A stretch of 64,000 bases of DNA, taken from NCBI RefSeq assembly GCF_000519305.1, contig NZ_JAFG01000005.1, positions 190 through 64,189 of the forward strand. Direction: 5' to 3'. The position numbers and the translations under genes were made by a program. The notes beneath the pieces are model-generated. The model was not told the origin of the DNA. It saw only the letters and a list, made by a program, of their open reading frames with translations, and searched no databases. The DNA is from Mesorhizobium ciceri WSM4083. Its GTDB lineage: Bacteria > Pseudomonadota > Alphaproteobacteria > Rhizobiales > Rhizobiaceae. Every line of letters begins with the position of its first letter. Position 1 is the stretch's first letter. Shown piece after piece: positions 1 to 9,096 of this stretch.

Positions 1-528
1 GCCTACAAGCTGTCGGTCAACGACATGGTGATCAAGGCGATGGCGATGGCACTGAAGGCGGTGCCGGATGCCAATGCCTCATGGACCGAAAGCGCCATGG
101 TCAAGCACAAGCATGCCGATGTCGGCGTTGCCGTGTCGATCCCCGGTGGGCTGATCACGCCGATTATCCGCAAGGCCGACGAAAAGACGCTGTCCACCAT
201 CTCCAACGAGATGAAGGACCTGGCCAGCCGTGCGCGCAGCCGTAAGCTGAAGCCGGAAGAATACCAGGGCGGCACCACGGCGGTGTCCAACCTCGGCATG
301 TTCGGCATCAAGGATTTTGCCGCCGTCATCAACCCGCCGCATGCGACCATCCTGGCCGTCGGTGCGGGCGAAGAGCGGGCAGTGGTCAAAAACGGCGAGA
401 TCAAGATCGCGACCGTGATGTCTGTGACGCTGTCGACCGACCATCGCGCCGTCGATGGTGCGCTGGGTGCCGAACTGCTGGTCGCCTTCAAGCGGCTGAT
501 CGAAAACCCGATGGGCATGCTGGTCTAG
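1..528 (+). CDS. pdhC: Dihydrolipoamide acetyltransferase (E2) of pyruvate dehydrogenase, 3' part only
   Basis: Partial gene; the window opens inside it, so the lipoyl and E1/E3-binding domains are outside. The 175 visible residues are the C-terminal 2-oxoacid dehydrogenase acyltransferase catalytic domain, ending in the active-site motif DHRAVDG (His and Asp of the acetyl transfer site) and the C-terminus NPMGMLV. E2 forms the core of the complex and transfers acetyl groups from lipoate to CoA. The E3 gene lpdA and the lipoate synthase gene lipA lie just downstream, which favours pyruvate dehydrogenase over the 2-oxoglutarate complex. That assignment is by context and overall sequence, not by a specificity residue. 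Confidence 0.93.
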   Translation, partial: AYKLSVNDMVIKAMAMALKAVPDANASWTESAMVKHKHADVGVAVSIPGGLITPIIRKADEKTLSTISNEMKDLASRARSRKLKPEEYQGGTTAVSNLGMFGIKDFAAVINPPHATILAVGAGEERAVVKNGEIKIATVMSVTLSTDHRAVDGALGAELLVAFKRLIENPMGMLV

Positions 529-541
529 GGAGGAGAGGGCG

Positions 542-958
542 GTGCGGATATTCTTCACCTCCCTCATGGCGTTTTTCCTGTCAGGATTGGCAGGCGGCCT
601 GGTTGCTCAACAGCTGGCGGTCGCAACCCATGCGCAGGAAGAATACATTCTGGTGTTCATGACGTCGGTGCTTGTCACCATTGCCACGACGATCGTATTT
701 TTCATCGCGCAGCTTTTTTCGAACGCACCGACGATCATCAACTGGCTGGGCCTCTGCGCAATTGTCGTGTTCGTGCTGATCGGGCTCGGCCTGATCGGTT
801 GGACGTTCTCTCAGCCGGTCGACAAGCGCCAGTGGGGAGGTGACCTGCCGATCGTCGCCGGCCTGGTTTTGCCGAACCTGGCCACTGTGCTGGTTCACTG
901 GCTGTTCGTGCGCTGGCGGTTGAGGCGCGGCTCGATTAACGCACAGGTGGGCGCATGA
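542..958 (+). CDS. Hypothetical integral membrane protein, about four TM segments
   Basis: 138 residues starting at GTG 542, behind the purine-rich GGGAGGAGAGGG that begins at the pdhC stop. Four hydrophobic segments are visible (about residues 5-25, 36-58, 65-88 and 104-125), followed by a basic C-terminus (RWRLRRGS). The stop overlaps the next start by ATGA at 955-958, so it is translationally coupled to the SGNH hydrolase inside the pdhC-lpdA interval. No family recognised; it does not resemble a dehydrogenase subunit. Being inside the pdh operon suggests co-transcription only, not a role in the complex. Confidence 0.75.
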   Translation: MRIFFTSLMAFFLSGLAGGLVAQQLAVATHAQEEYILVFMTSVLVTIATTIVFFIAQLFSNAPTIINWLGLCAIVVFVLIGLGLIGWTFSQPVDKRQWGGDLPIVAGLVLPNLATVLVHWLFVRWRLRRGSINAQVGA

Positions 959-1590
959 AGACGGTTCTTTGTTACGGCGACTCGCTGACCTGGGGCTACA
1001 ATGCCGAAGGTGGTCGTCACCCGCTGGAAGACCGCTGGCCGAGCGTGCTGCAGGCCGGACTCGGCGTCGGCGTGCAAGTGATAGCCGATGGCCTCAATGG
1101 CCGCACCACCGCCTTCGACGACCATCTGGCTGGTGCTGATCGCAACGGCGCCAGGCTGCTGCCAACGGTGCTGACGACGCATGCGCCGATCGACCTGATT
1201 GTCATCATGCTCGGCGCCAACGACATGAAGCCATGGATCCACGGTAATCCCGTCGCGGCCAAGCAAGGCATCCAGCGGCTGATCGACATCGTGCGCGGTC
1301 ACGACTATCCGTTCGACTGGCCGGCGCCGCAGATCCTGATCGTTTCGCCGCCTGTCGTCAGCCGTACCGAAAATGCCGACTTCAAGGAAATGTTCGCCGG
1401 TGGCGATGACGCCTCGAAGTTTTTGGCACCGCAATATGCCGCGCTCGCCGATGAAGCCGGCTGCGGCTTCTTCGACGCCGGCAGCGTGGCGCAAACCACA
1501 CCGCTTGATGGCGTCCACCTCGACGCCGAAAACACGCGAAACATCGGCAAGGCGCTGGCACCCGTCGTGCGCGTCATGCTTGAATTGTGA
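955..1590 (+). CDS. SGNH/GDSL-family hydrolase (arylesterase-like)
   Basis: 211 residues. Block I contains the nucleophile in CYGDSLTWGYN (Ser near residue 10), the oxyanion block III is GANDMK near residue 81, and the C-terminal DGVHLD supplies the catalytic Asp and His. This is the lysophospholipase L1/arylesterase type of SGNH hydrolase. No signal peptide is visible, so it is probably cytoplasmic. It overlaps the upstream membrane protein by four bases and is 15 bp from lpdA, hence part of the pdh operon. The substrate cannot be deduced; a role in acyl or acetyl ester hydrolysis is inference. Confidence 0.85.
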   Translation: MKTVLCYGDSLTWGYNAEGGRHPLEDRWPSVLQAGLGVGVQVIADGLNGRTTAFDDHLAGADRNGARLLPTVLTTHAPIDLIVIMLGANDMKPWIHGNPVAAKQGIQRLIDIVRGHDYPFDWPAPQILIVSPPVVSRTENADFKEMFAGGDDASKFLAPQYAALADEAGCGFFDAGSVAQTTPLDGVHLDAENTRNIGKALAPVVRVMLEL

Positions 1591-1605
1591 ATAAGGAGAA
1601 AAACC

Positions 1606-3051
1606 GTGGCTGAGAACTACGACGTCATCATCATCGGCTCCGGCCCTGGCGGCTATGTCACGGCGGTGCGTTCCGCGCAACTCGGCTTCAAGACGGCGAT
1701 CGTCGAGCGCGAGCATCTCGGCGGCATTTGCCTCAACTGGGGCTGCATCCCGACCAAGGCGCTGCTGCGCTCGGCCGAGATCATGCACTATTCGGATCAC
1801 CTGAAGAATTACGGGCTGAAGCTCGACGGCAAGATCAGTGTCGACACGTCAGCCGTGGTCGACCGCTCGCGAAAAGTCTCGCTGCGGCTCAATGGCGGCG
1901 TCGCCTTCCTGATGAAGAAGAACAAGGTCGACGTCGTCTGGGGCGAAGCCAAGCTGTCGAAGCCCGGCGAAATCGTGGTGTCGAAGACGGCCAAGAAGCC
2001 GATGGAGCCGCAGCCGCCGGTGCCGAAAGGCGTCAAGGGCGAGGGCACCTACACCGCCAAGCACATCATCCTGGCCACCGGCGCCCGGCCACGCGCGCTG
2101 CCCGGCATCGAGCCGGACGGCAGACTGATCTGGACCTATTTCGAGGCCATGGTGCCAAAGGAAATGCCGAAGTCGCTGCTGGTCATGGGATCAGGCGCCA
2201 TCGGCATCGAATTCGCCTCCTTCTACCGCACCATGGGTGCCGATGTGACGGTGGTCGAGCTGCTGCCTGCGGTGATGCCGGTCGAGGACGCCGAAGTCTC
2301 GAAATTCGCGCAGAAGCAGTTCGAGAAGCAAGGCATGAAGATCATCCTCGAAGCCAAGGTGACCAAGGTCGAGAAGGGTACGAACTCGGTCACCGCGCAT
2401 GTCGAGATGAAGGATGGCAAGGTCGAGAAGATCACCGCCGATCGGATGATCTCGGCCGTCGGCGTGCAGGGCAACATCGAGGGCCTCGGGCTCGAGGCGC
2501 TCGGCGTGAAGACGGAGCGTGGCTGCGTCGTCATCGATGGTTACGGCAAGACCAATGTGCCGGGCATCTACGCCATCGGCGATGTCGCCGGCCCGCCGAT
2601 GCTCGCCCACAAGGCCGAACATGAGGGGGTCGTGTGCATCGAGAAGATCGCCGATTTCCCCGGCGTGCATGCCACCGACAAGCTGAAGATTCCGGGCTGC
2701 ACCTACTGCAATCCGCAGGTCGCCTCGGTTGGCCTGACGGAAGCCAAGGCCAAGGCCGAGGGCAAGGACATCCGGGTCGGGCGCTTCCAGTTCGCCGCCA
2801 ATGGCAAGGCGATCGCGCTCGGTGAGGATCAGGGCTTCATCAAGACCATCTTCGACAAGAAGACCGGCCAGCTGCTCGGCGCCCACATGGTCGGCGCCGA
2901 AGTGACCGAACTGATCCAGGGTTTTGTCGTGGCGATGAACCTCGAAACGACCGAGGAAGAGCTGATGCACACCATTTTCCCGCACCCGACGCTGTCGGAG
3001 ATGATGAAGGAAAGCGTGCTCGACGCCTATGGCCGCGCGCTCAACGCGTGA
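1606..3051 (+). CDS. lpdA: Dihydrolipoyl dehydrogenase (E3)
   Basis: 481 residues, start ATG?-equivalent GTG at 1606 with AAGGAG eleven bases upstream. FAD-binding GSGPGGY near the N-terminus, redox disulfide in GGICLNWGCIPTKAL (CxxxxC), NAD-binding GSGAIGIEFASFY, second FAD site YAIGDVAGPPMLAHKA, and the C-terminal catalytic HPTLSEMMKE (His/Glu acting across the dimer). It reoxidises dihydrolipoamide on E2 with NAD. A Lys/Pro-rich insert (around residues 128-150, KKPMEPQPPVPKGVKGEG) lies between the first FAD segment and the GARPRALPG strand; it is typical of the rhizobial PDH-linked isoform and slightly lengthens the protein. Confidence 0.96.
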   Translation: MAENYDVIIIGSGPGGYVTAVRSAQLGFKTAIVEREHLGGICLNWGCIPTKALLRSAEIMHYSDHLKNYGLKLDGKISVDTSAVVDRSRKVSLRLNGGVAFLMKKNKVDVVWGEAKLSKPGEIVVSKTAKKPMEPQPPVPKGVKGEGTYTAKHIILATGARPRALPGIEPDGRLIWTYFEAMVPKEMPKSLLVMGSGAIGIEFASFYRTMGADVTVVELLPAVMPVEDAEVSKFAQKQFEKQGMKIILEAKVTKVEKGTNSVTAHVEMKDGKVEKITADRMISAVGVQGNIEGLGLEALGVKTERGCVVIDGYGKTNVPGIYAIGDVAGPPMLAHKAEHEGVVCIEKIADFPGVHATDKLKIPGCTYCNPQVASVGLTEAKAKAEGKDIRVGRFQFAANGKAIALGEDQGFIKTIFDKKTGQLLGAHMVGAEVTELIQGFVVAMNLETTEEELMHTIFPHPTLSEMMKESVLDAYGRALNA

Positions 3052-3075
3052 TAGATTGAAAGCGCTGGTCCAGAT

Positions 3076-3101
3076 GGAACCCGGCGGCAAGGTACTTCGT
3101 T
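3076..3101 (+). promoter_or_regulatory. Candidate EcfG-type general stress promoter upstream of GlsB/YeaQ gene
   Basis: GGAAC at 3076-3080, 17-bp spacer, CGTT at 3098-3101; the start codon of the GlsB/YeaQ-family gene follows 39 bp later. Fits the alphaproteobacterial EcfG consensus GGAAC-N16/17-CGTT exactly. It would uncouple this stress gene from the upstream lpdA transcript. Confidence 0.55.
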
Positions 3102-3140
3102 TGCGGATGCGTTTTCACCCATCACACAAGGAGAAGGCAT

Positions 3141-3398
3141 ATGCACCTGAATGGCGTCGGCTGGATTGCAGCCATCATCATCGGCGGCCTGGCAGGCTGG
3201 TTCGCCGAAATGTTCATGAAGAGCAACACCGGCATCTTCATGAACATCGTTATGGGCATCGTCGGCGCGGTCGTGTTGAACGCCATTCTGCAGGCTCTCA
3301 ATTTTGGCCCGTTCGGGGTTGGCTGGATTGCATATCTGATCACCGGCTTTATCGGAGCGTGCCTGCTTATCTGGGCAGGGCGCCTGGTGCGCCGTTAA
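3141..3398 (+). CDS. GlsB/YeaQ/YmgE-family (transglycosylase-associated) small membrane protein
   Basis: 85 residues, almost entirely three hydrophobic glycine-rich helices, with the family pattern GWIAAIIIGGLAGWFAE and a second GxxGA-rich half. Inner-membrane protein of unknown mechanism whose relatives are induced by stress in many bacteria. AAGGAG lies 10 bp before the ATG. An EcfG-type promoter immediately upstream and a strong terminator immediately downstream mark it as its own transcription unit between lpdA and lipA. Confidence 0.85.
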   Translation: MHLNGVGWIAAIIIGGLAGWFAEMFMKSNTGIFMNIVMGIVGAVVLNAILQALNFGPFGVGWIAYLITGFIGACLLIWAGRLVRR

Positions 3399-3421
3399 CA
3401 TCACTGAACAGCTGCCATGCG

Positions 3422-3459
3422 AAAAAGGCTGTTGCGGCATGCGCCGCGGCGGCCTTTTT
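3422..3459 (+). terminator. Rho-independent terminator after GlsB/YeaQ gene
   Basis: AAAAAGGC (3422-3429) pairs with GCCTTTTT (3452-3459), with an inner GCGGC/GCCGC stem around ATGC and a T-run. Twenty-three bases downstream of the stop codon. Confidence 0.75.
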
Positions 3460-3536
3460 CTTTGCGCCGAAAAGTCCTAGATGAACTTATGACAACGAAC
3501 GCCTGACTGGCGCTCGCCAATGAACCAGGTTTCCCG

Positions 3537-4502
3537 ATGGTCACTGTCCTCGATACGATCGCCAACGCACCGCGCCTGCGGCATCCTGAAAAGGCGCACA
3601 AGCCCGATCAGGATGTGCTGCGCAAGCCCGACTGGATCCGCGTCAAGGCGCCGATGTCGAAGGGCTATGCCGAAACGCGCGAGATCGTTAAATCGCACAA
3701 GCTGGTGACAGTCTGCGAAGAGGCCGGCTGTCCCAACATCGGCGAGTGCTGGGAAAAGAAGCACGCCACCTTCATGATCATGGGCGAGATCTGCACCCGC
3801 GCCTGCGCCTTCTGCAATGTCGCCACCGGCATTCCAACCGCTCTTGACCCGGATGAACCGGCCCGCGTCGCACACGCGGTCAAGCAGATGGGTCTGACCC
3901 ATGTCGTCATCACCTCGGTCGACCGCGACGATCTCGCCGATGGCGGTGCGCAGCATTTTGCCGAGGTCATCCGCGCCATCAGGGCGGCGACGCCGTTGAC
4001 GACGATCGAAATCCTGACGCCCGACTTCCTGCGCAAGGACGGCGCGCTGGAGATCGTCGTGGCCGCCAAGCCCGACGTCTTCAACCACAATCTCGAAACC
4101 GTACCGTCGAACTATCTGACGGTTCGTCCGGGCGCCCGCTATTTCCATTCGATCCGGCTGCTGCAGCGGGTCAAGGAACTCGACCCGTCGATCTTCACCA
4201 AATCCGGCATCATGGTGGGGCTGGGCGAAGAACGGAATGAAATCCTGCAGTTGATGGACGATCTGCGTTCGGCCAATGTCGACTTCATGACCATCGGCCA
4301 ATATTTGCAGCCGTCGAAGAAGCACCATCCGGTGATCCGCTTCGTCACGCCGGAGGAATTCAAGTCCTTCGAGACGATCGGCCGGACCAAGGGTTTCCTG
4401 CTGGTGGCGTCCAGCCCGCTGACGCGTTCATCGCATCACGCCGGCGACGATTTCGCCAAGCTGCGCGCGGCACGGGAAGCGATTCTCAAGAAATCAGCTT
4501 AA
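3537..4502 (+). CDS. lipA: Lipoyl synthase
   Basis: 321 residues, radical SAM enzyme inserting two sulfurs into protein-bound octanoyl groups to make lipoate, the cofactor of the PDH E2 encoded upstream. Seen: the radical-SAM cluster motif CTRACAFC (CxxxCxxC) and the auxiliary cluster motif [12 protein letters not shown] (CxxxxCxxxxxC), both diagnostic of LipA, plus the conserved C-terminal RSSYHA-like segment here RSSHHAGD. Start ATG 3537 gives the usual N-terminal extension length for alphaproteobacterial LipA. A terminator separates it from the previous gene; the START-domain gene follows 12 bp after the stop. Confidence 0.96.
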   Translation: MVTVLDTIANAPRLRHPEKAHKPDQDVLRKPDWIRVKAPMSKGYAETREIVKSHKLVTVCEEAGCPNIGECWEKKHATFMIMGEICTRACAFCNVATGIPTALDPDEPARVAHAVKQMGLTHVVITSVDRDDLADGGAQHFAEVIRAIRAATPLTTIEILTPDFLRKDGALEIVVAAKPDVFNHNLETVPSNYLTVRPGARYFHSIRLLQRVKELDPSIFTKSGIMVGLGEERNEILQLMDDLRSANVDFMTIGQYLQPSKKHHPVIRFVTPEEFKSFETIGRTKGFLLVASSPLTRSSHHAGDDFAKLRAAREAILKKSA

Positions 4503-4514
4503 TCAGCCGGTTTC

Positions 4515-4979
4515 ATGCCAAAATTCGAAGCCACCCGACGCGTATCCCATACACCCGAGCAGATGTTCGCTTTGGTCGCCGATGTTGAATCCTATCCGCA
4601 ATTCCTGCCGCTTTGCGAAGCGCTGACGGTTCGCTCGCGCAAGGAGCGTGACGGGCGTACCGTTCTCCTTGCCGACATGAGCATCGGCTACAAGGCGATC
4701 CGCGAAACCTTCACGACGCAGGTGCTGCTGAAGCCCGATGAGAACACCATCGACGTGAAATACATCGACGGCCCGTTCAAATATCTGAGCAATGTCTGGC
4801 GTTTCGAAGCGGACGGCGCCGGCTGCGCCGTCCGCTTCTTCATCGACTACGAGTTCAAGAGCCGCATTCTCGGCGCGGTGATGGGCACCATGTTCGACCG
4901 TGCCTTCCGCATGTTCGCCGAAGCTTTCGAGAAGCGCGCAGACGTCATTTACGGCGCAGCACCCCGGGCCCAAGGTTAG
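4515..4979 (+). CDS. COQ10/RatA-like START-domain protein
   Basis: 154 residues with the polyketide cyclase/START fold pattern of the ubiquinone-binding COQ10 family: PEQMFALVADVESYPQFLPLC near the N-terminus, a central IDGPFKYLSNVWRFE, and the long C-terminal helix. In mitochondria and proteobacteria this family binds ubiquinone and aids respiration; some members are annotated as toxin RatA, but nothing here (no adjacent RatB) supports a toxin. Twelve bp downstream of lipA and probably co-transcribed. Its stop overlaps the convergent CinA-family gene by four bases. Confidence 0.85.
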   Translation: MPKFEATRRVSHTPEQMFALVADVESYPQFLPLCEALTVRSRKERDGRTVLLADMSIGYKAIRETFTTQVLLKPDENTIDVKYIDGPFKYLSNVWRFEADGAGCAVRFFIDYEFKSRILGAVMGTMFDRAFRMFAEAFEKRADVIYGAAPRAQG

Positions 4980-5458
4980 CCGAGTGCCTGCAGGCCCAGT
5001 TCCAGCGCTTGCCGGACCGTTTCGCGACGAATGAAATCGCGGCCTTTGTCTGCAAAGAGCTGGTGCTCGGCGACAATCGGTCGGCCGTCCAGCGCAACCC
5101 CGAACCAGACCAGACCGACCGGTTTTCCCGCCGAACCGCCGCCAGGCCCGGCGATCCCGGTAACTGCTAGAGTCAGTCGGGCGCGCGAACGAGCAAGCGC
5201 GCCTGTCGCCATTTCGACCGCCGTCTCGCGCGAAACCGCGCCATGCGCCTCGAGCGTGGCGGCGGAAACACCGAGCATGTCCATCTTGGCTTCGTTGGAA
5301 TAGGTGATGAAGCCGCGATCGACCACGGCGGACGAGCCGGCGATGTCGGTCAACGCGGCGATGATCATGCCGCCGGTGCAGCTTTCCGCCGTTGCCAGCA
5401 TGATGTCGCGCTTTCGGCAGGCTTGCAGCAGGGCATTCGCCAGCTCGTTGTTGGTCAT
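4976..5458 (-). CDS. CinA-family protein (nicotinamide-nucleotide amidase, PncC domain)
   Basis: 160 residues, corresponding only to the C-terminal amidase domain of full-length CinA. Motifs: [11 protein letters not shown] near residue 22 and [19 protein letters not shown] near residue 105, the conserved nucleotide-amidase signatures. The enzyme deamidates NMN in pyridine-nucleotide recycling. ATGA overlap with the upstream ispDF stop (5455-5458) makes it translationally coupled to isoprenoid synthesis; the pairing is common in alphaproteobacteria and need not be functional. Confidence 0.88.
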   Translation of the reverse strand: MTNNELANALLQACRKRDIMLATAESCTGGMIIAALTDIAGSSAVVDRGFITYSNEAKMDMLGVSAATLEAHGAVSRETAVEMATGALARSRARLTLAVTGIAGPGGGSAGKPVGLVWFGVALDGRPIVAEHQLFADKGRDFIRRETVRQALELGLQALG

Positions 5459-6684
5459 TCCGGCACCTCGCCGGGAAACACCACGCTGGCGGTGGCGATC
5501 GCCGCAATGCCTTCCTCACGCCCGACAAAGCCGAGCTTTTCGTTGGTTGTTGCCTTGATCGAGATGCGGTCCGCGGAAATTGCCAGCATCTGCGACAGGG
5601 CTGCCGTCATCGCCTCGCGATGCGGGCCGACGCGCGGCGCTTCGCAGATCAGCGTGATATCGGCATTGGCGATGCGGCCGCCGCGCTCGCGCACCAGCCT
5701 TGCCGCATGCTCGACGAAGATCCGCGACGCAGCGCCTTTCCACTGCGGGTCGGACGGCGGAAAATGCGTGCCGATGTCGCCGGCGCCGCAAGTCGCCAGC
5801 AGCGCATCGGTCAAGGCGTGCAGGCCGACATCGGCGTCGGAATGGCCGGACAGTTTCTTGTCATGCGCAATGGCGACGCCACACAGGGTGACATGGTCGC
5901 CAGGCTCGAAGGCGTGGACGTCATAGCCATTGCCGGTCCGGATGTCGGGAAAGCGCACGCGTTCGCCGGAAAGCCGCTGGTCCGCCATCGCAATATCCCG
6001 TGCCCAGGTGAGTTTGACATTGTCCGGCGAGCCCGGAACGATCTTGACCGGAATATGCGCCCATTCGGCGATCGCGGCATCGTCGGTAAAATCCATTTTT
6101 CCCAGATGATGGGCTTTCTCGTGCGCGGCAAGGATCGGCCAGAACGGAAAGCCCTGCGGCGTTTGCGCCGCGTGAAGCCCGCTGCGCGAAACGGTTTCTC
6201 GAACCACGCCGGAGGCCGACTCACGCTTCAGCGTGTCGGCGACGGGCAAAGCGGGCAACGCGCCCTCGCGCTCGCCGATGGCGGCGATGGTGCGATCTAT
6301 CAGGTCCGCATCGACGAACGGGCGGACGGCATCATGGATCAGAACCTGCCCCGGCGCGTGGCCTCTCAGCGCAAGCAGGCCGAGCCGGACGGACTCCTGC
6401 CTGGTCGCCCCACCGATAACGGCGGTGACCCGCTCGGCGTCGGCGCCCGCCGCCTGCCGGAACAGTTCATGGTCGTCGGCATGGATGGCGACGACGATCT
6501 CGCTGGTCCGCGGGTGGGCCAGAAAAATTTCCAGCGTGTGTGCGATGACGGCAAAGCCGCCAATGTGTTGATATTGCTTCGGTCCGTTGGCCTGTCCGGC
6601 GCGAGCGCCACGGCCGGCCGCAACGATCACCACCGCGACCTTGCCATCCCCGCCCGAAACGTGATTTTCACCTGCGTCAGTCAT
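5455..6684 (-). CDS. ispDF: Bifunctional MEP cytidylyltransferase / MECDP synthase
   Basis: 409 residues, a fusion of two non-consecutive steps of the MEP isoprenoid pathway. Residues about 15-230 are IspD (nucleotide-binding [25 protein letters not shown]), which makes CDP-methylerythritol. Residues about 248-405 are IspF ([12 protein letters not shown] metal-ligand motif, [17 protein letters not shown]), which makes the cyclodiphosphate. The fusion is the normal alphaproteobacterial arrangement. The pathway step between them (IspE) is not in the window. Reads away from dusB, with a RIME-like palindrome just upstream. Confidence 0.95.
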   Translation of the reverse strand: MTDAGENHVSGGDGKVAVVIVAAGRGARAGQANGPKQYQHIGGFAVIAHTLEIFLAHPRTSEIVVAIHADDHELFRQAAGADAERVTAVIGGATRQESVRLGLLALRGHAPGQVLIHDAVRPFVDADLIDRTIAAIGEREGALPALPVADTLKRESASGVVRETVSRSGLHAAQTPQGFPFWPILAAHEKAHHLGKMDFTDDAAIAEWAHIPVKIVPGSPDNVKLTWARDIAMADQRLSGERVRFPDIRTGNGYDVHAFEPGDHVTLCGVAIAHDKKLSGHSDADVGLHALTDALLATCGAGDIGTHFPPSDPQWKGAASRIFVEHAARLVRERGGRIANADITLICEAPRVGPHREAMTAALSQMLAISADRISIKATTNEKLGFVGREEGIAAIATASVVFPGEVPE

Positions 6685-6698
6685 GCCCGTTTGGTCCT

Positions 6699-6747
6699 AG
6701 CGCACGATCCCGAAAAGTGTAATCGGTTTTCGGAAAGATCGTGCGCT
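6699..6747. repeat. RIME-like intergenic palindrome
   Basis: Nested inverted repeat between divergent ispDF and dusB: outer arms AGCGCACGATC (6699-6709) and its complement (6737-6747), inner arms CCGAAAA (6710-6716) and TTTTCGG (6727-6733). Composition and architecture match the short repetitive extragenic palindromes (RIME family) of rhizobial genomes. One copy seen in this window. Confidence 0.7.
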
Positions 6748-6928
6748 AAGTATGAAATTCCAAAGCGTCCTTTGCGCGTCCTCAGCGACGCGCGGCGCTT
6801 TGGTCGCGGCCAAAGCCGAAGGCCAGCATTTTCCCAATTGCGCCTTAATGTGGCGTCATTCCGCGTTGCACATTGCGGCCGATATGGCTAGAGAATGTGC
6901 AGCGAATGAAGATGCTTGGTTTTTGTGC

Positions 6929-7957
6929 ATGGTTAACTTGACCCAATTGGCCGCGCCGCTTGACGTCGGCGGCGCGAGACTCCGCAATCGCGTGTTCCTC
7001 GCACCGATGTCGGGCATTACGGACGAGCCGTTCCGGCAGCGTGCCCACGCGCATGGAGCGGGCCTGGTCGTGTCCGAAATGGTTGCCAGTGGCGAGCTCG
7101 CCAAGGGCAGGGCCGGTTTCAACCTGCGCATACGCCACTCCGGCCTGCCGGTCCATATGGTTCAGCTAGCAGGCCGTGAGGCGATGCACATGGCCGAAGG
7201 TGCCAGAATCGCCGCCGGTGAGGGGGCCGACATTATCGACATCAACATGGGATGCCCGGCCAAGAAGGTCACCGGCGGTTATGCGGGTTCGGCATTGATG
7301 CTGGATCTCGACCACGCGCTGTCGCTGATCGACGCCGTTGTCGGCGCGGTCGAGGTGCCGGTGACGGTCAAGATGCGGCTGGGCTGGGACGAGGGCGCGC
7401 TCAACGCGCCGATGCTGGCGCGCCGCGCCGAACAGGCCGGCGTCAGCATGGTGACCGTGCATGGCCGCACGCGCTGCCAGTTCTATCAGGGCAAGGCCGA
7501 CTGGCGCGCCATCGCCCGGGTCAAGGAAGCCGTGTCCATCCCGGTCGTTGCCAATGGCGATGTTTCTTCGCCAGAGGAAGCGGCTGCGATCCTTGATCAA
7601 TCGGGTGCCGACGCCGTGATGATCGGCCGTGCCCATTATGGCGCGCCCTGGATCGCAGGCGGCATTGCGGCCGCGGCGAAAGGCGAAGCGACGCCAAATG
7701 TTCCACAGCACCCGACCGCGCTCGCCGACTACATCGTGGCCCACTACGAGGACATGCTGGCGCTCTACGGCGCCGAGAGTGGCCTGCGCCAGGCGCGCAA
7801 GCACCTTGGCTGGTATCTCGACCGGCATGCCGGCGGTGCCGCTGAGGACAGCCGAAAGGCCATACTGACCGCATTCGAGCCCGCGCGCGTCATTGCCTTG
7901 TTGCGCGATGTGTTTTCGCGCGATCCGCAACCCTTGAACCTGCGGAGCGCCGCATGA
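6929..7957 (+). CDS. dusB: tRNA-dihydrouridine synthase (NifR3/DusB)
   Basis: 342 residues from ATG 6929 ([15 protein letters not shown]). The open frame extends to 6752, but that stretch has no family similarity and includes intergenic DNA, so the internal start is preferred although its RBS is weak. FMN-dependent TIM barrel: [29 protein letters not shown] with the catalytic Cys, [24 protein letters not shown] and [10 protein letters not shown]. Reduces uridines in the tRNA D-loop. Overlaps ntrB by ATGA (7954-7957), the classical nifR3-ntrB-ntrC operon of rhizobia. Confidence 0.93.
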   Translation: MVNLTQLAAPLDVGGARLRNRVFLAPMSGITDEPFRQRAHAHGAGLVVSEMVASGELAKGRAGFNLRIRHSGLPVHMVQLAGREAMHMAEGARIAAGEGADIIDINMGCPAKKVTGGYAGSALMLDLDHALSLIDAVVGAVEVPVTVKMRLGWDEGALNAPMLARRAEQAGVSMVTVHGRTRCQFYQGKADWRAIARVKEAVSIPVVANGDVSSPEEAAAILDQSGADAVMIGRAHYGAPWIAGGIAAAAKGEATPNVPQHPTALADYIVAHYEDMLALYGAESGLRQARKHLGWYLDRHAGGAAEDSRKAILTAFEPARVIALLRDVFSRDPQPLNLRSAA

Positions 7958-9096
7958 ACGCCGCCGCCGTCCAAGGCGCTGAAATGGCGGATGCCGCCCA
8001 GATCGTGCTCAACACCATCCGCCGCCCGGTGATCATGATCAGCGAGGAGGGGTTCATCACCTTCGCCAACGCCGACGCGGAAGACTTCTTTCGTTCGAGC
8101 GCGACCATGCTGGCGCGCAACACGCTGTCAAAACTCATTCCCTTCGGCAGCCCGCTGCTGACGCTGGTCGACCAGGTGCGCGAGCGCCGGGCCCCGGTCA
8201 ACGAGTATCGGGTCGACGTGTCGTCGCCGCGCCTCGGCATCGAGAAGGTCGTCGATCTCTATGTCGCGCCGGTGCCGGAATTTCCGGGCTCGGTGGTGGT
8301 GATGTTCCAGGAACGGTCGATGGCCGACAAGATCGACCGGCAGATGACGCATCGCGGCGCGGCACGCTCGGTCACCGGCCTGGCGGCAATGCTTGCCCAT
8401 GAGATCAAGAACCCGCTCTCCGGCATCCGCGGCGCTGCCCAGTTGCTGGAACTGTCGGCTTCCGACGAGGACCGTGCGCTGACGCGGCTGATCACCGACG
8501 AGACCGACCGCATCGTGTCGCTGGTCGATCGCATGGAGGTGTTTTCCGACGAGCGGCCAATCGACCGCTACCCCGTCAACATCCATGTCGTGCTCGACCA
8601 TGTGAAGGCGATCGCCAAGAACGGTTTTGCCAAGAGAATCAAGATATTGGAGGACTATGATCCTTCGTTGCCTCCGGTGTTTGCCAACCGCGACCAGTTG
8701 ATCCAGGTGTTCCTCAACCTGGTCAAGAACGCCGCCGAGGCGATCGGCAGCGACCCGCAGGGCGAGATCGTGCTGTCGACCGCCTTCCGGCCGGGCATCC
8801 GTGTTTCCGTTCCGGGCACGCAGGACCGCGTGTCGCTGCCGCTGGAATTCTGCGTGCGCGACAATGGCTCCGGCGTCTCCGAAGACATCTTGCCGATCCT
8901 GTTCGACCCGTTCATCACGACCAAGCCGAACGGCTCCGGGTTGGGTCTTGCGCTGGTCGCCAAGATCGTCGGCGAGCATGGCGGCATCATCGAATGCGAA
9001 TCGACGCCGCGCGGGACCACATTCCGCATCCTGATGCCGGCCTGGAAAGAAGCGCCAAACGGCGCCGATGATGACGGTGAAGGAGACGGCAAATGA
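7954..9096 (+). CDS. ntrB: Nitrogen regulation sensor kinase NtrB
   Basis: 380 residues, cytoplasmic histidine kinase/phosphatase that controls NtrC in response to PII. An N-terminal PAS-like domain (about 15-120), the H-box [20 protein letters not shown] with the phosphorylated His at 149, the N-box [10 protein letters not shown]1 DNGSGV and G2 GSGLGLALV. No transmembrane segments. Translationally coupled on both sides: ATGA with dusB and a four-base overlap with ntrC. Confidence 0.94.
   Translation: MNAAAVQGAEMADAAQIVLNTIRRPVIMISEEGFITFANADAEDFFRSSATMLARNTLSKLIPFGSPLLTLVDQVRERRAPVNEYRVDVSSPRLGIEKVVDLYVAPVPEFPGSVVVMFQERSMADKIDRQMTHRGAARSVTGLAAMLAHEIKNPLSGIRGAAQLLELSASDEDRALTRLITDETDRIVSLVDRMEVFSDERPIDRYPVNIHVVLDHVKAIAKNGFAKRIKILEDYDPSLPPVFANRDQLIQVFLNLVKNAAEAIGSDPQGEIVLSTAFRPGIRVSVPGTQDRVSLPLEFCVRDNGSGVSEDILPILFDPFITTKPNGSGLGLALVAKIVGEHGGIIECESTPRGTTFRILMPAWKEAPNGADDDGEGDGK

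Noticed and set aside
4515..4979. RatA toxin annotation for the START-domain gene
   Set aside because: No partner RatB and the sequence fits the ubiquinone-binding COQ10 group; toxin status is not supported.
6752..6928. N-terminal extension of DusB to 6752
   Set aside because: No similarity to the family and it runs into the RIME-like palindrome region; ATG 6929 gives the normal N-terminus.
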